Below, in pieces: positions 4,442 to 5,218 of a stretch of 5,218 nucleotides of DNA. The translations under genes and the position numbers were made by a program. How positions within the stretch are numbered: position 1 is the stretch's first letter; the number at the start of each line of letters is the position of its first letter. The notes beneath the pieces were generated by a model, which had not been told where the DNA came from, did not search any database, and worked only from the letters and a program-made list of their open reading frames with translations. Source of the DNA: an uncultured Bacteroidales bacterium (GTDB lineage: Bacteria; Bacteroidota; Bacteroidia; Bacteroidales; Bacteroidaceae); NCBI GenBank assembly GCA_945788445.1, contig CALZMA010000082.1, forward strand, positions 1 through 5,218, given 5' to 3'.

Positions 4442-5218
4442 ATGGAAAATACGCACAAGCGCCTCGAAGCCCTCCTTCAGGCCATGCCGCCCATTTCGCT
4501 GGCAGAGATGTCGGAAATCAGGCTCATGAAGCGCACGGACCAGAAATACCTGACAAACATCGACACCCTTGCCGAACTGCTCCGCCTCACGCGCGACGAC
4601 TACTACACCCAGGAGATCGACGGCCGGCGCATCAGCCCGTACGCCACCACCTACTGGGACGACGAGAACGAGGCCTTCTTCCACTTCCACCAGGCAGGCC
4701 ACCGGCCCCGCCGCAAGGTGCGGGTGAGGACCTACGTGGGTTCGGGCCAGTCGTTCCTCGAAGTGAAGCGCAAGGACAACCACGGGAAGACCTTCAAGAG
4801 CCGCGTCACCGTGCCCTCGCTCGAAGCCGTCATGAACGACCGGGCCGGACAAGATTTTCTCCAGGAGAAAACGGGCTTCGACTTCTCACAGCTCCGCCCC
4901 ACCGTGGCCAACCGTTTCTACCGCATCACCCTCGTGAACCGGGGCAAGACGGAACGCCTCACCATCGACTTCGACATCCGCTTCCGCAACCTCAAGACCG
5001 GCCGCGAGGCCGCCATGGACCACATCGTGGTGATTGAGCTCAAGCGCGACGGCCGCGTCCATTCCCCCATCCTCCCCCTCCTCCGGCAACTCCGCATCAA
5101 GCCCGCCGGCTTCAGCAAATACTGCATCGGGGCCTGCGTCACCGACGACACCCTCCGCGTGAACCGCTTCAAGAAGAGGCTCATACGCATCCGCAAGGTG
5201 GCGAACAAGCCCGTGCCG
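4442..5218 (+). CDS. VTC-domain polyphosphate polymerase-like protein (3' truncated)
   Basis: 259 residues are visible and the frame is open at the right edge. It belongs to the VTC family (the catalytic domain of yeast Vtc4, a triphosphate-tunnel fold), which makes inorganic polyphosphate from nucleotide triphosphate. Family blocks in order are RTDQKY (31-36), the strand ATTYWDDE (68-75), the basic strand RRKVRVRTY (90-98), FLEVKRK (105-111), NRFYRI (157-162), LTIDFDIRF (173-181), VVIELKR (196-202) and SKYCIG (225-230). Arg94, Arg96, Lys109, Arg158, Arg161, Glu199 and Lys226 are plausible tunnel and metal ligands by analogy with Vtc4. No signal peptide or membrane segment is seen, so the domain is cytoplasmic. 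Bacterial homologues are often followed by a DUF4956 membrane-protein gene, which would lie just beyond this window. The ATG at 4442 is chosen for its position behind the promoter and because it leaves a normal-length N-terminus before the first motif. Confidence 0.9.
   Translation, partial: MENTHKRLEALLQAMPPISLAEMSEIRLMKRTDQKYLTNIDTLAELLRLTRDDYYTQEIDGRRISPYATTYWDDENEAFFHFHQAGHRPRRKVRVRTYVGSGQSFLEVKRKDNHGKTFKSRVTVPSLEAVMNDRAGQDFLQEKTGFDFSQLRPTVANRFYRITLVNRGKTERLTIDFDIRFRNLKTGREAAMDHIVVIELKRDGRVHSPILPLLRQLRIKPAGFSKYCIGACVTDDTLRVNRFKKRLIRIRKVANKPVP

Overview
The window looks like a chromosomal segment of a GC-rich member of the Bacteroidota, most likely the order Bacteroidales. Three things point there. 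Two promoter candidates carry the Bacteroidota -7 box TAnnTTTG. One gene encodes a PorT-type outer-membrane barrel, a family restricted to this phylum. The leaders before the start codons are A/T-rich and lack clear Shine-Dalgarno sites. Coding DNA is strongly GC-biased: topB and porT contain no TTA, CTA or TCA codons. The non-coding stretches are much more AT-rich or repeat-rich.

Layout, left to right. (1) 1-402 (+): the C-terminal part of an ABC transporter ATPase, cut by the left edge. (2) 470-2560 (+): a complete DNA topoisomerase III (topB). (3) 2561-3048: non-coding and repeat-rich, with a 106-bp tandem duplication, several hairpins and an 18-bp inverted repeat, ending in a terminator for the gene on the other strand. 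(4) 3049-3219 (-): a 56-residue 2[4Fe-4S] ferredoxin with its own promoter near 3313-3344. (5) 3220-3580: a divergent intergenic region with four exact-period 21-bp repeats carrying phased A-tracts, and an 18-bp dyad near porT. (6) 3581-4291 (+): a PorT-family outer-membrane protein. (7) 4292-4441: a promoter with a two-copy direct repeat just upstream. (8) 4442-5218 (+): a VTC-domain polyphosphate polymerase-like protein, cut by the right edge.

The genes do not form an obvious pathway; this is ordinary core-genome content (transport, DNA topology, electron transfer, secretion, phosphate storage). The parts most worth a second look are non-coding: a pho-box-like direct repeat in front of the polyphosphate polymerase gene, the phased 21-bp repeats between ferredoxin and porT, and the duplicated repeat element behind topB. 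I see no RNA gene, CRISPR array, transposase or integrase, and no convincing new multi-gene system.
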